Shown here piece by piece: positions 44,964 through 51,468 of a DNA stretch of 64,000 bases. The notes beneath the pieces were generated by a model that had not been told where the DNA came from, ran no database searches, and saw only the letters and a program-made list of their open reading frames with translations. The stretch is from an uncultured bacterium (GTDB lineage: Bacteria > Cyanobacteriota > Vampirovibrionia > Gastranaerophilales > Gastranaerophilaceae): positions 339,983 to 403,982 of the forward strand of contig CAREDV010000002.1 of NCBI GenBank assembly GCA_948964545.1, written 5' to 3'. The translations under genes and the position numbers were made by a program. The first letter of the stretch is position 1, and every line of letters begins with the position of its first letter.

Positions 44964-46220
44964 ATGGATACGATGTTTTTTAATGAAAAAGATTATAAAA
45001 AGATGATTGAAACTGCTGTTAATGTTTCAGTTATCGGGGTTTTAGTTTTGTGTCAGGGGCTATTGCCGATACACGCGGGTAATGTGAGAGTCGCGCAGGT
45101 TACAGCTCCTGACTTTGATACAGGACAGATAAAGATGCGGATTTTAAATGAGTTTTCTCCAGAAGTCCGCAGGCAAAATTTTGATACAATGGTTCGGCAA
45201 AAATACCCGAAAGCCGTCATTATAGATGTAACAAGCGGGGTAAAGCATGTCAAACTTACAAAATACTATGCGGGCAAGCCTGTCAGGATTAATGTTGTAG
45301 AAGTAGATATGAAACTTGCTAAAGATTTAGAACTTACCCCCGCATTGTCTTCAAATTCAACACTGAAAAGCAGAAGGTCAATTTCAACAATCGCAAAAAA
45401 TAATAATGCTGTAGTAGCTTTAAACGGTACATACTTTAAGCCTCAAACAGGCGTTCCACTCGGAACTTTAATGATTAACAAAAAAATGTACACAGGTCCT
45501 ATTTATGACAGGGTTGCAATGGGAATTTTCGATAACGGTTTTGATATTGCCCGTGTTCAGCTTAACGCAACTGTAAAAGGCAGCGGACAAACAATAAAAG
45601 TTGATAATATCAATCAACCGAGAATGCTTTCAACATACGTTCTTGCATATACTCCCGACTGGGGTAAAACTTCACCTTATGCTCCAAAATACGGCATGAA
45701 TTTGCTGGTTGAAAATAATGTAATTACAAAAGCATCCGCAAATCCTGTTGAAATCCCTGAAAACGGATTTGTAATTTCAGGCCCTAAAAGTGTTTTAGAA
45801 CCGCTTTTAGATAAAAAAGATGCAAAATTAACTGTTAATACCTCTCCAGAGTGGAAAAATGTTAAGCACATTATAAGCGGCGGGCCTTATCTTGTAAAAG
45901 ATGATGAAATATTTGTTGATATGACAGCACAAAAACTCGGTGCAATCGGCGGCAGAAACCCCAGAAGTGCAATCGGCTACACTGCCGATAATAACTTAAT
46001 TCTTGTCGCAGTTGACGGACGTGAGGGAAGTTCAATCGGCATGACATTAATGGAACTTGCAAATTTTATGAAACAAATCGGCTGCACAAATGCCATGAAC
46101 CTTGACGGCGGCGGTTCAACCGTTATGTATGTTAAAGGGCAAATCGTAAATAAGCCGCATCAAAAAGGCGGAATCCCGCTTTCAAATGCGATAATTTTAT
46201 CCTCAATCAGCGGCGACTGA
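44964..46220 (+). CDS. Exported phosphodiester glycosidase-like (NAGPA domain) protein
   Basis: This 418-residue protein has a hydrophobic segment at about 18-38 that can act as signal or anchor. The C-terminal NAGPA/DUF2233 domain has ALNGTYF, GGPYLV, NPRSAIGY, VAVDGR and the hallmark MNLDGGGSTVMYV. The family includes the GlcNAc-1-phosphodiester uncovering enzyme and bacterial exopolysaccharide or teichoic-type glycosidases. It probably trims surface or periplasmic phosphodiester sugars. GGTGA lies before the ATG. The 3' end overlaps the next convergent gene by 14 bp. Confidence 0.8.
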   Translation: MDTMFFNEKDYKKMIETAVNVSVIGVLVLCQGLLPIHAGNVRVAQVTAPDFDTGQIKMRILNEFSPEVRRQNFDTMVRQKYPKAVIIDVTSGVKHVKLTKYYAGKPVRINVVEVDMKLAKDLELTPALSSNSTLKSRRSISTIAKNNNAVVALNGTYFKPQTGVPLGTLMINKKMYTGPIYDRVAMGIFDNGFDIARVQLNATVKGSGQTIKVDNINQPRMLSTYVLAYTPDWGKTSPYAPKYGMNLLVENNVITKASANPVEIPENGFVISGPKSVLEPLLDKKDAKLTVNTSPEWKNVKHIISGGPYLVKDDEIFVDMTAQKLGAIGGRNPRSAIGYTADNNLILVAVDGREGSSIGMTLMELANFMKQIGCTNAMNLDGGGSTVMYVKGQIVNKPHQKGGIPLSNAIILSSISGD

Positions 46221-46614
46221 TGTTCTGCCCGATAATATCTGAAATCCACGGAATGTAGCTGTATTTACCTAAGAATGATGTTCCAGCAAGGTAAATTAAT
46301 ACAGTGTATATTACAATTTGTATTAATGAATACCCTAATAATATAGGCATATTAAACAAAAATCCTATTTGAGCAACAAGCTTATTTATAAGTGGTATGA
46401 AACTCAAAATATTTGATACAAATCCTATAAACAATGATAGTACAGTAAATCCGAGCGAAATAAATATTGATTGAAAAATATGGTATTGCAAAAACGGTTT
46501 TAATCTTGCATTAGTAAATAAGCCTGCAATAAGCCAAATAAAACCTGCCATTCCCATAGTTAAATAGGAAAGTGATGCAACAACTCTTTCAATCATACTC
46601 GGCATTTCACGCAT
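46207..46614 (-). CDS. Small polytopic membrane protein, Tic20/DUF4870-like
   Basis: 135 residues with three to four hydrophobic helices. The LKPFLQYHIFQSIFISL segment after the first helix recalls the (R)FHxxQ(A/S) element of Tic20 and DUF4870 proteins. The likeness is weak and the function unknown. It starts on the stop codon of the upstream TPR gene (TAATG), so the two are translated together and may act together. Confidence 0.45.
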   Translation of the reverse strand: MREMPSMIERVVASLSYLTMGMAGFIWLIAGLFTNARLKPFLQYHIFQSIFISLGFTVLSLFIGFVSNILSFIPLINKLVAQIGFLFNMPILLGYSLIQIVIYTVLIYLAGTSFLGKYSYIPWISDIIGQNISRR

Positions 46615-47660
46615 TATGCTCTCCTGTCTATGTATTCATCCAAAACTTGTGTATAAACAAGTCTGTATTCATCATTTTCAGGTGAAATGTTTATTGATGA
46701 GCGGTAAGATGAAATAGCTTCCTCAATTTCACCTTTTAAATAATGTGCGTTTCCTAAAAGCATATAAGTTTCAGCACTGTTAGGTTTCAATCTTAAACAT
46801 TCTCTGTACAAATCAATTGCCAAATCAAGGAAATTGAAGTTTGTATAAAGGTTTGCAAGTAATGTTTGAGCATCAATTTCTTTTGGATTAATTCCCGTTG
46901 CGCGTTTGTACATTTCAACAGCCATGTCATACTCGCCAAATTCTGAAAGTGCAATGGCGTAACAAATATATGCTTTATAATTATCGCCCTCCATTTGCAG
47001 TGCTTTTTCAAAGTAGTTATAGGCTTTTTCGCGCTCTCTCATCAGCGTTAAAGTGTTGCCGATACAGATTGCAACGATTTTGTTATCAGGGTTTAAAACA
47101 AATACTTTTTTATAAAGTTCCAAGGCTGTTTCATAATCAAACAACTTGAAGCAAACATTACCCATATCAATTAACGCTGTAAGGTTTTCAGGGTCAAGTG
47201 ATAAAGCTTTTTCGTAATATGCTTTAGATTCTATATAATCCTCATTATCCTGATATAAAAGCGCAATAGCGTTATAGATTTCAGGGTTTGTAGAGTTCAA
47301 ATCGATAGCTCTGTTATAATAGAACAAAGCTTTCGGAAAGTTTTTCCATTCCGCAAAAACATTGCCCATATTGTAATAAATTAAAAAGTTTTTAGGATTA
47401 ACTTCCAACGCTCTGTTGTAATAAGAAAGAGATTTCCTGAAATCTTTTTCATAAAACCACATTGTGCCCATTCCCACAAGTGCCTGAACGTCATCGGGTT
47501 TGATTGTCAAAAGACTTTCCAAAACAGACATAACCCTGTCATAATCCTCAATCTGAAGATAAAGTTCTGACAATTTATGGTAATTTTCCACATTCTGCGG
47601 GTCTTTAGCCATAGCTAATACTAATTCGTTAATTTGATTATTAATTTCTTCTCTGCTCAT
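46614..47660 (-). CDS. TPR-repeat protein
   Basis: 348 residues made almost entirely of about nine tetratricopeptide units (such as ALVGMGTMWFYEKDFRKSLSYYNRALEVNP and NAHYLKGEIEEAISSYRSSI). No signal or other domain is seen, so it is a cytoplasmic or membrane-recruited scaffold. Coupled by a 1-nt overlap to the small membrane protein. GGAAAAA precedes the ATG. Confidence 0.9.
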   Translation of the reverse strand: MSREEINNQINELVLAMAKDPQNVENYHKLSELYLQIEDYDRVMSVLESLLTIKPDDVQALVGMGTMWFYEKDFRKSLSYYNRALEVNPKNFLIYYNMGNVFAEWKNFPKALFYYNRAIDLNSTNPEIYNAIALLYQDNEDYIESKAYYEKALSLDPENLTALIDMGNVCFKLFDYETALELYKKVFVLNPDNKIVAICIGNTLTLMREREKAYNYFEKALQMEGDNYKAYICYAIALSEFGEYDMAVEMYKRATGINPKEIDAQTLLANLYTNFNFLDLAIDLYRECLRLKPNSAETYMLLGNAHYLKGEIEEAISSYRSSINISPENDEYRLVYTQVLDEYIDRRA

Positions 47661-47743
47661 CTTATTTTTTCCTAAATACTCTCCTGTATCATAATTTTAC
47701 ACTATTTTTAATATTTTGCAATAATGTAAAGTTACATAAAGAA

Positions 47744-47770
47744 AAAGCCCCCTGAAAAAGGAGCTTATTT
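47744..47770 (-). terminator. Terminator of rsfS
   Basis: On the minus strand AGCTCCT and AGGGGGCT pair imperfectly and are followed by a T run just after the rsfS stop. Confidence 0.6.
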
Positions 47771-47776
47771 ACGTTA

Positions 47777-48166
47777 TTAATATTCTCTGTAATCTTTTGA
47801 AACTTCTTTCCACTCATCCTCAGATACGCTGAAAGCATTGCTCCAGAATTTTTCTATCGCATAAGTTTCGCGTTCATCTTTGTGCAGAATATGTACGATT
47901 ACATCGCCGTAATCCAATAAATTCCAGCGGTTTTTTGTATCGTTCTCCATTCGGATTGGCGAACGTTCAAAAAATTCTTTAATTTTTTCTTTAGTGTTGT
48001 TCATTAAGGCTTTAACCTGCGGTGTAGAATCACCCGTTACGATTACAAAATAATCTGCCAATGATGAAACATTGCTGATGTTTAAAATCGTAATATCTTT
48101 GCCTAATTTATCGTCAAGAGTTCCTGCAATAACGCATGCCAGTTTTTTTGAATCTATGTCTTTCAT
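47777..48166 (-). CDS. rsfS: Ribosomal silencing factor RsfS
   Basis: The 129-residue protein has the RsfS/Iojap pattern: LGKDITILNISNVSSLADYFVIVTG, then NRWNLLDYGDVIVHIL and ETYAIEKFWSNA. It binds ribosomal protein L14 and blocks subunit joining under starvation. GGAG lies within the rpiB stop region, and the ATG is 2 nt after that stop, so it is co-translated with rpiB. Confidence 0.94.
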   Translation of the reverse strand: MKDIDSKKLACVIAGTLDDKLGKDITILNISNVSSLADYFVIVTGDSTPQVKALMNNTKEKIKEFFERSPIRMENDTKNRWNLLDYGDVIVHILHKDERETYAIEKFWSNAFSVSEDEWKEVSKDYREY

Positions 48167-48168
48167 GT

Positions 48169-48603
48169 CTACTCCAATGTGTCAATACGGCGTTTATGTC
48201 TTCCGCCCTCAAAACCTGTTTTTAACCAAATATCAACAATATCAAGTGCAAGGTGTTCGCCTATTACACGTTCGCCAAGGCAAAGGACATTTGCATTGTT
48301 GTGAGCTCTGCAAACCCTTGCAGAATATGTGTCGCCGCATAAAGCCGCTCTGATTCCGCGAACCTTGTTTGCCGCAATCGACATGCCAATACCGGTTCCG
48401 CAAACGAGAATTCCTCTGTTAAACTCTCCTGATGCAACTTTTTTTGCAACTTCTTTCGCAATATCAGGATAATCACATGATTCTCTTGTATGAGTTCCGA
48501 CATCAACAAATTCTATATTGCGTGCTTTTAAATAATCAATAATCGCTTCTTTGTAATGAAAACCGCCGTGATCTGATCCGATAACTACCTTTAAATCTTC
48601 CAT
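48169..48603 (-). CDS. rpiB: Ribose-5-phosphate isomerase B
   Basis: The 144-residue product from ATG 48603 (AGAGGTG upstream) has IGSDHGGFHYKEAI near the start, CGTGIGMSIAANKVRGIRAALC with the catalytic cysteine, and RAHNNANVLCLGERV. This is the RpiB/LacAB sugar isomerase family. It interconverts ribose-5-P and ribulose-5-P. Confidence 0.95.
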   Translation of the reverse strand: MEDLKVVIGSDHGGFHYKEAIIDYLKARNIEFVDVGTHTRESCDYPDIAKEVAKKVASGEFNRGILVCGTGIGMSIAANKVRGIRAALCGDTYSARVCRAHNNANVLCLGERVIGEHLALDIVDIWLKTGFEGGRHKRRIDTLE

Positions 48604-48676
48604 ATAAACACCTCTTTCTGCTACTTGAATATTATACACAGATTTTTAAATTTTGCCAAGGTGTAAAGATATAACA

Positions 48677-48700
48677 AAGCGGAAGATTTATCTTCCGCTT
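48677..48700 (-). terminator. Hairpin terminator after the 50048-48717 gene
   Basis: AAGCGGAAGAT and ATCTTCCGCTT form an 11-bp stem with a two-base loop; only a short T run follows on the minus strand. Confidence 0.65.
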
Positions 48701-48716
48701 AAAGTTTTTATAATAT

Positions 48717-50048
48717 TTATGATAGTCCCCAAGTTGACTTTTGACTATTTGCTATAAATACATCCAAATCTTTTGGATCCACAAGTATACCACTCATATC
48801 AAATGCATCTTGGTTCATTTTTAAGAATGCTTCTCGCATTTCCTTAGTAGGATTAGTTATGCCACAAGCTTTTAATACTTGGTCAAGTGTCATACCTACT
48901 TGGAAGTTGTTAGCCTGCTTACTATTGCGTGGTACTCGAACGTGTGTATACTCAGTTGATGGAAATACTGTGCTAGTGGTGCCAGAATAAGTATTTTCTC
49001 TGTAGCCTTCTCCTTTGTGAGTTCCTGATGCTATCGTAAAATCAAGTTTATGTTCAGAGCCTTGCCATTTCGTCATACCCTCTTGTGTAAAAGTACCATT
49101 CGGGTTTAAGTCAAATTGCTGTTGTTTGTCTGCAGCTAAGGCTCCACCCGGAGTTTTTACACAGGCGTATCTGATATTACCATTGCCGTTTGTTAAATAA
49201 TCAGTGTAGTTTTCAACAAGCTTAAATTCATATTCTCCGCCGTTTGCATCTTTTACGGTTATTGTTTTAGGAATACCCGTTCCTTCTTGTACTGTTCCAT
49301 ATGTAACTGACTTTATAGTAATTTCTGTATTACCACCTAATGCAGCATCAATAATTTTTGTGATTTGCAATCCATCATCGCCGCCAAATTTTACACCATT
49401 CCAATCAGTACCTAGACCTGTTGGTGCTGCTGTTGCAGGTGCTGCTGTAGCAGGTGCTGCTGTAGCAGGTGTTGCTGTAGCAGGTGTTGCTGTTGCAGGT
49501 GTTGCTGTTGCAGGTGTTGCTGGTGCAGGTGTTGCTGGTGCTCCTGAATCATTATCGTCTGGATCAAAATCTCCTGCTTCAAGAAATTCTTTAAATTTAT
49601 CATAGTCATTGAATGAATCTACCACTTTGCCATTAATTTTAACAGTAATAGTACCATCATCGACATGGACTTTTATTTTATGAGTATCATCTGAATAGAA
49701 TTCAGCAAGCGATTTGGCTTTAGTTTGTAAAGATTTATCATCAGGAGCGTCTGCTTTGGCTTTATCTGTGCCGCCACCGCCTCCGCCCCAGAAGCATGAT
49801 AATATATTTCCTAGACCATTAAGGAGCATACCGCCCATCATAGTCCAGTCCATCCAACTCATCTTATTGCTACCGCCACCGCAACCACAGTCGCCGTAGT
49901 CGTAGCATCCGCCAAACCCTCCTATGTTGTTATTAATAATAGTAGGATTTGAGAATACATTAACACGTGTATTTCTAAACTGTCCTGGCATTAAGTTGTA
50001 ACTCAGCGGTCGTCGTCCACCGCCTGACCATCCTGTAATATTATACAT
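48717..50048 (-). CDS. Cys/Gly-rich protein with Pro-Ala-Thr repeat linker and LysM-like end (tandem copy 1)
   Basis: 443 residues, not recognised as a known family. The N-terminus has no Sec signal and carries GGFGGCYDYGDCGCGGGSNK and a Met/Trp/Gly segment (MSWMDWTMMGGMLLNGLGNIL). A small strand-helix unit follows (ITVKINGKVVDSFNDYDKFKEFLEAG), then about eight copies of a five-residue Pro-Ala-Thr-Ala unit, and a beta-rich region. The end (MTLDQVLKACGITNP ... KDLDVFI) resembles a divergent LysM fold. It shares layout and promoter with the adjacent 51375 gene. Perhaps a surface or export-apparatus protein. An HLR1 site lies upstream. Confidence 0.6.
   Translation of the reverse strand: MYNITGWSGGGRRPLSYNLMPGQFRNTRVNVFSNPTIINNNIGGFGGCYDYGDCGCGGGSNKMSWMDWTMMGGMLLNGLGNILSCFWGGGGGGTDKAKADAPDDKSLQTKAKSLAEFYSDDTHKIKVHVDDGTITVKINGKVVDSFNDYDKFKEFLEAGDFDPDDNDSGAPATPAPATPATATPATATPATATPATAAPATAAPATAAPTGLGTDWNGVKFGGDDGLQITKIIDAALGGNTEITIKSVTYGTVQEGTGIPKTITVKDANGGEYEFKLVENYTDYLTNGNGNIRYACVKTPGGALAADKQQQFDLNPNGTFTQEGMTKWQGSEHKLDFTIASGTHKGEGYRENTYSGTTSTVFPSTEYTHVRVPRNSKQANNFQVGMTLDQVLKACGITNPTKEMREAFLKMNQDAFDMSGILVDPKDLDVFIANSQKSTWGLS
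49423..49542 (-). repeat. 15-bp minisatellite, eight units
   Basis: On the + strand, GGTGYTGCTGTWGCA is repeated eight times with few changes. It encodes the Pro-Ala-Thr linker and keeps frame, so unit gain or loss would change linker length only. Confidence 0.9.
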
Positions 50049-50076
50049 GGCCTGCTCTCCTCTATTTATGCTCTCT

Positions 50077-50105
50077 TATATATATAAAGTATATATAGTT
50101 TGCAA
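50077..50105 (-). promoter_or_regulatory. Promoter core of tandem copy 1
   Basis: Minus strand: TTGCAA, 17 bp, TATATA. It contains the 13-mer TACTTTATATATA (50091-50079), which also occurs before the 51375 and 59484 genes at nearly the same distance (25-31 nt) from the ATG. Confidence 0.65.
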
Positions 50106-50127
50106 AATTTCACAAAAGGAGAAAGTT

Positions 50128-50145
50128 GTTACAATTGTTTACAAT
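50128..50145. promoter_or_regulatory. HLR1-type RpaB site upstream of tandem copy 1
   Basis: On the + strand GTTACAAT-TG-TTTACAAT matches every defined position of the cyanobacterial HLR1 consensus, (G/T)TTACA(T/A)(T/A) repeated after two bases. It lies 37 nt beyond the shared promoter core. Confidence 0.65.
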
Positions 50146-50176
50146 AAAAAACTTACAATATGTTGTAAGTTTTTTA
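50146..50176 (-). terminator. Bidirectional-looking terminator after tandem copy 2
   Basis: ACTTACAA and TTGTAAGT with a four-base loop, flanked by A and T runs. It separates the two tandem genes and abuts the HLR1 site. Confidence 0.85.
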
Positions 50177-50193
50177 TCTGTTTAGTTATTTTA

Positions 50194-51375
50194 TTACCAA
50201 GAACCTGATGCTCCACTATCTTGACTAATAGAAAAATTAAAATTGCTGTTCTTTAATGTAAAGTTTCTCCATCCAGCTGCTTTAAGTTCCTCAACCATCT
50301 TTTTACCTAAGTCATTTCTTGCATTTTCGTTATCCCAAGATAGTCCTGTAGAAACAGTATGTGTTGTACCATCAGGAGTTGTTACTTTAGCGGTACCTGA
50401 ACATCCATGCCAAGAACGTATTGCAAATGTTATATTAAGTGTTCGACTTTTTGTTTTGTCAATAACTTCAGGTGTCGTTGTAGCTGGTGTAGCACTTGTA
50501 GCAGGTGTTATAGGAACTGTTGTCGACATAGGAATATCTAACCTGTTAAGATCAGCTATTCGATCATGCTTAATACCATTTGGATTAGCTTTTCTAAGAA
50601 TTTCTCTATTAGTATCATTTTTCTCTAATCCAAGTTTTTCTAGTAATGTATCTATAGATGTACCTAGTGTTGTTGAGTTACTATTAGGTGTAGTAGCGTT
50701 AAGACCTAAAGCAGTTTTTTCGTCAGCTGTTAGACCTGTGCTAAAAGCTTTCCATTCGTAACCCTCAATTGGAGTTTTAGTTGCTCTGACACTAACCGAG
50801 TCACCACCGTCTTCCCCATGAGGTCTAACTGGCGGATCACCTGCGCCATCAGCCCCGCCAGCCGAATCTGCAGGGTCAACATCTGGATCATCACCCTCTG
50901 ATGTTTCTACTTTTGGAGGTTTTGATTTGAATTTGTCAGGATTTTGGTCAACATAAGCATTTAATCCGTCCATTAATTCATCAACAGAATCCGCTTCAAC
51001 ACGTTCTCTTTTATCCGATTTTAAATAAGCGTAGTATTTATCACCAATTTTACTAATTTTGAATTCACTCCAAGAACTTTTTAATTCAGCAAAAGATTGC
51101 TGTTCTTCAGCTTTAGCCATATATTCTTCATAACTTAGAGGCGCAGCGCCGCCGCCAAGCTGTAACCCCATCATTCCATAGGGATTATACATCTGTTGTT
51201 GGGGAGGTGTAGCATAGCCTCTGAACATATTGCTCATGTTATTCATCATGCCAAACAGCATTTGATAACCAAACATTTTTTGCATCCAGTTGTTACCACC
51301 ACAGCTATGGTGACCGCCACAACCCCAGCCCCAAGGTACAGGCGACCAGAGGTTATTGTTAATAACTCTTACCAT
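50194..51375 (-). CDS. Cys/Gly-rich protein with LysM-like domain (tandem copy 2)
   Basis: 393 residues from ATG 51375 (GAGGACA upstream). There is no Sec signal. The N-terminus has WGWGCGGHHSCGGNNW, then a Met/Asn/Gln-rich segment (MLFGMMNNMSNMFRGY). A strand-helix unit like that of the neighbour follows (FKISKIGDKYYAYLKSD ... VDELMDGLNAYV), then an acidic Gly/Pro linker. A LysM-like stretch comes next (SIDTLLEKLGLEKNDTNREILRKANPNG ... LNRLDIPM), and a beta-rich end with WHGCSGTAKVTTPDG. It is probably a diverged paralogue of the 48717-50048 gene. No function assigned. Confidence 0.6.
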   Translation of the reverse strand: MVRVINNNLWSPVPWGWGCGGHHSCGGNNWMQKMFGYQMLFGMMNNMSNMFRGYATPPQQQMYNPYGMMGLQLGGGAAPLSYEEYMAKAEEQQSFAELKSSWSEFKISKIGDKYYAYLKSDKRERVEADSVDELMDGLNAYVDQNPDKFKSKPPKVETSEGDDPDVDPADSAGGADGAGDPPVRPHGEDGGDSVSVRATKTPIEGYEWKAFSTGLTADEKTALGLNATTPNSNSTTLGTSIDTLLEKLGLEKNDTNREILRKANPNGIKHDRIADLNRLDIPMSTTVPITPATSATPATTTPEVIDKTKSRTLNITFAIRSWHGCSGTAKVTTPDGTTHTVSTGLSWDNENARNDLGKKMVEELKAAGWRNFTLKNSNFNFSISQDSGASGSW

Positions 51376-51398
51376 GTGTATGTCCTCATTTATACTCT

Positions 51399-51426
51399 TG
51401 TATATATAAAGTATATAAATTTTCAA
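51399..51426 (-). promoter_or_regulatory. Promoter core of tandem copy 2
   Basis: Minus strand: TTGAAA, 16 bp, TATACA, including the shared 13-mer TACTTTATATATA (51413-51401), followed by AAGAG as in the other copies. Confidence 0.65.
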
Positions 51427-51450
51427 TAATTGCTTTTTTATAAACTATTG

Positions 51451-51468
51451 TTTACATTTGTTTACAAA
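51451..51468. promoter_or_regulatory. HLR1-type RpaB site upstream of tandem copy 2
   Basis: On the + strand TTTACATT-TG-TTTACAAA, a perfect HLR1 match. It sits between the recG stop and the promoter core, 38 nt from the shared 13-mer. Confidence 0.65.

Noticed and set aside
47723..47736. ATGTAA-AG-TTACAT palindrome upstream of the TPR gene as an RpaB site
   Set aside because: The halves are inverted rather than direct repeats, so it does not fit HLR1.
49360..49605. Plus-strand ORF rich in Val-Ala-Gly over the minisatellite
   Set aside because: Produced by reading the 15-bp repeat on the opposite strand.
50243..50761. 172-codon plus-strand ORF opposite tandem copy 2
   Set aside because: Shadow of the minus-strand gene; no ribosome site.
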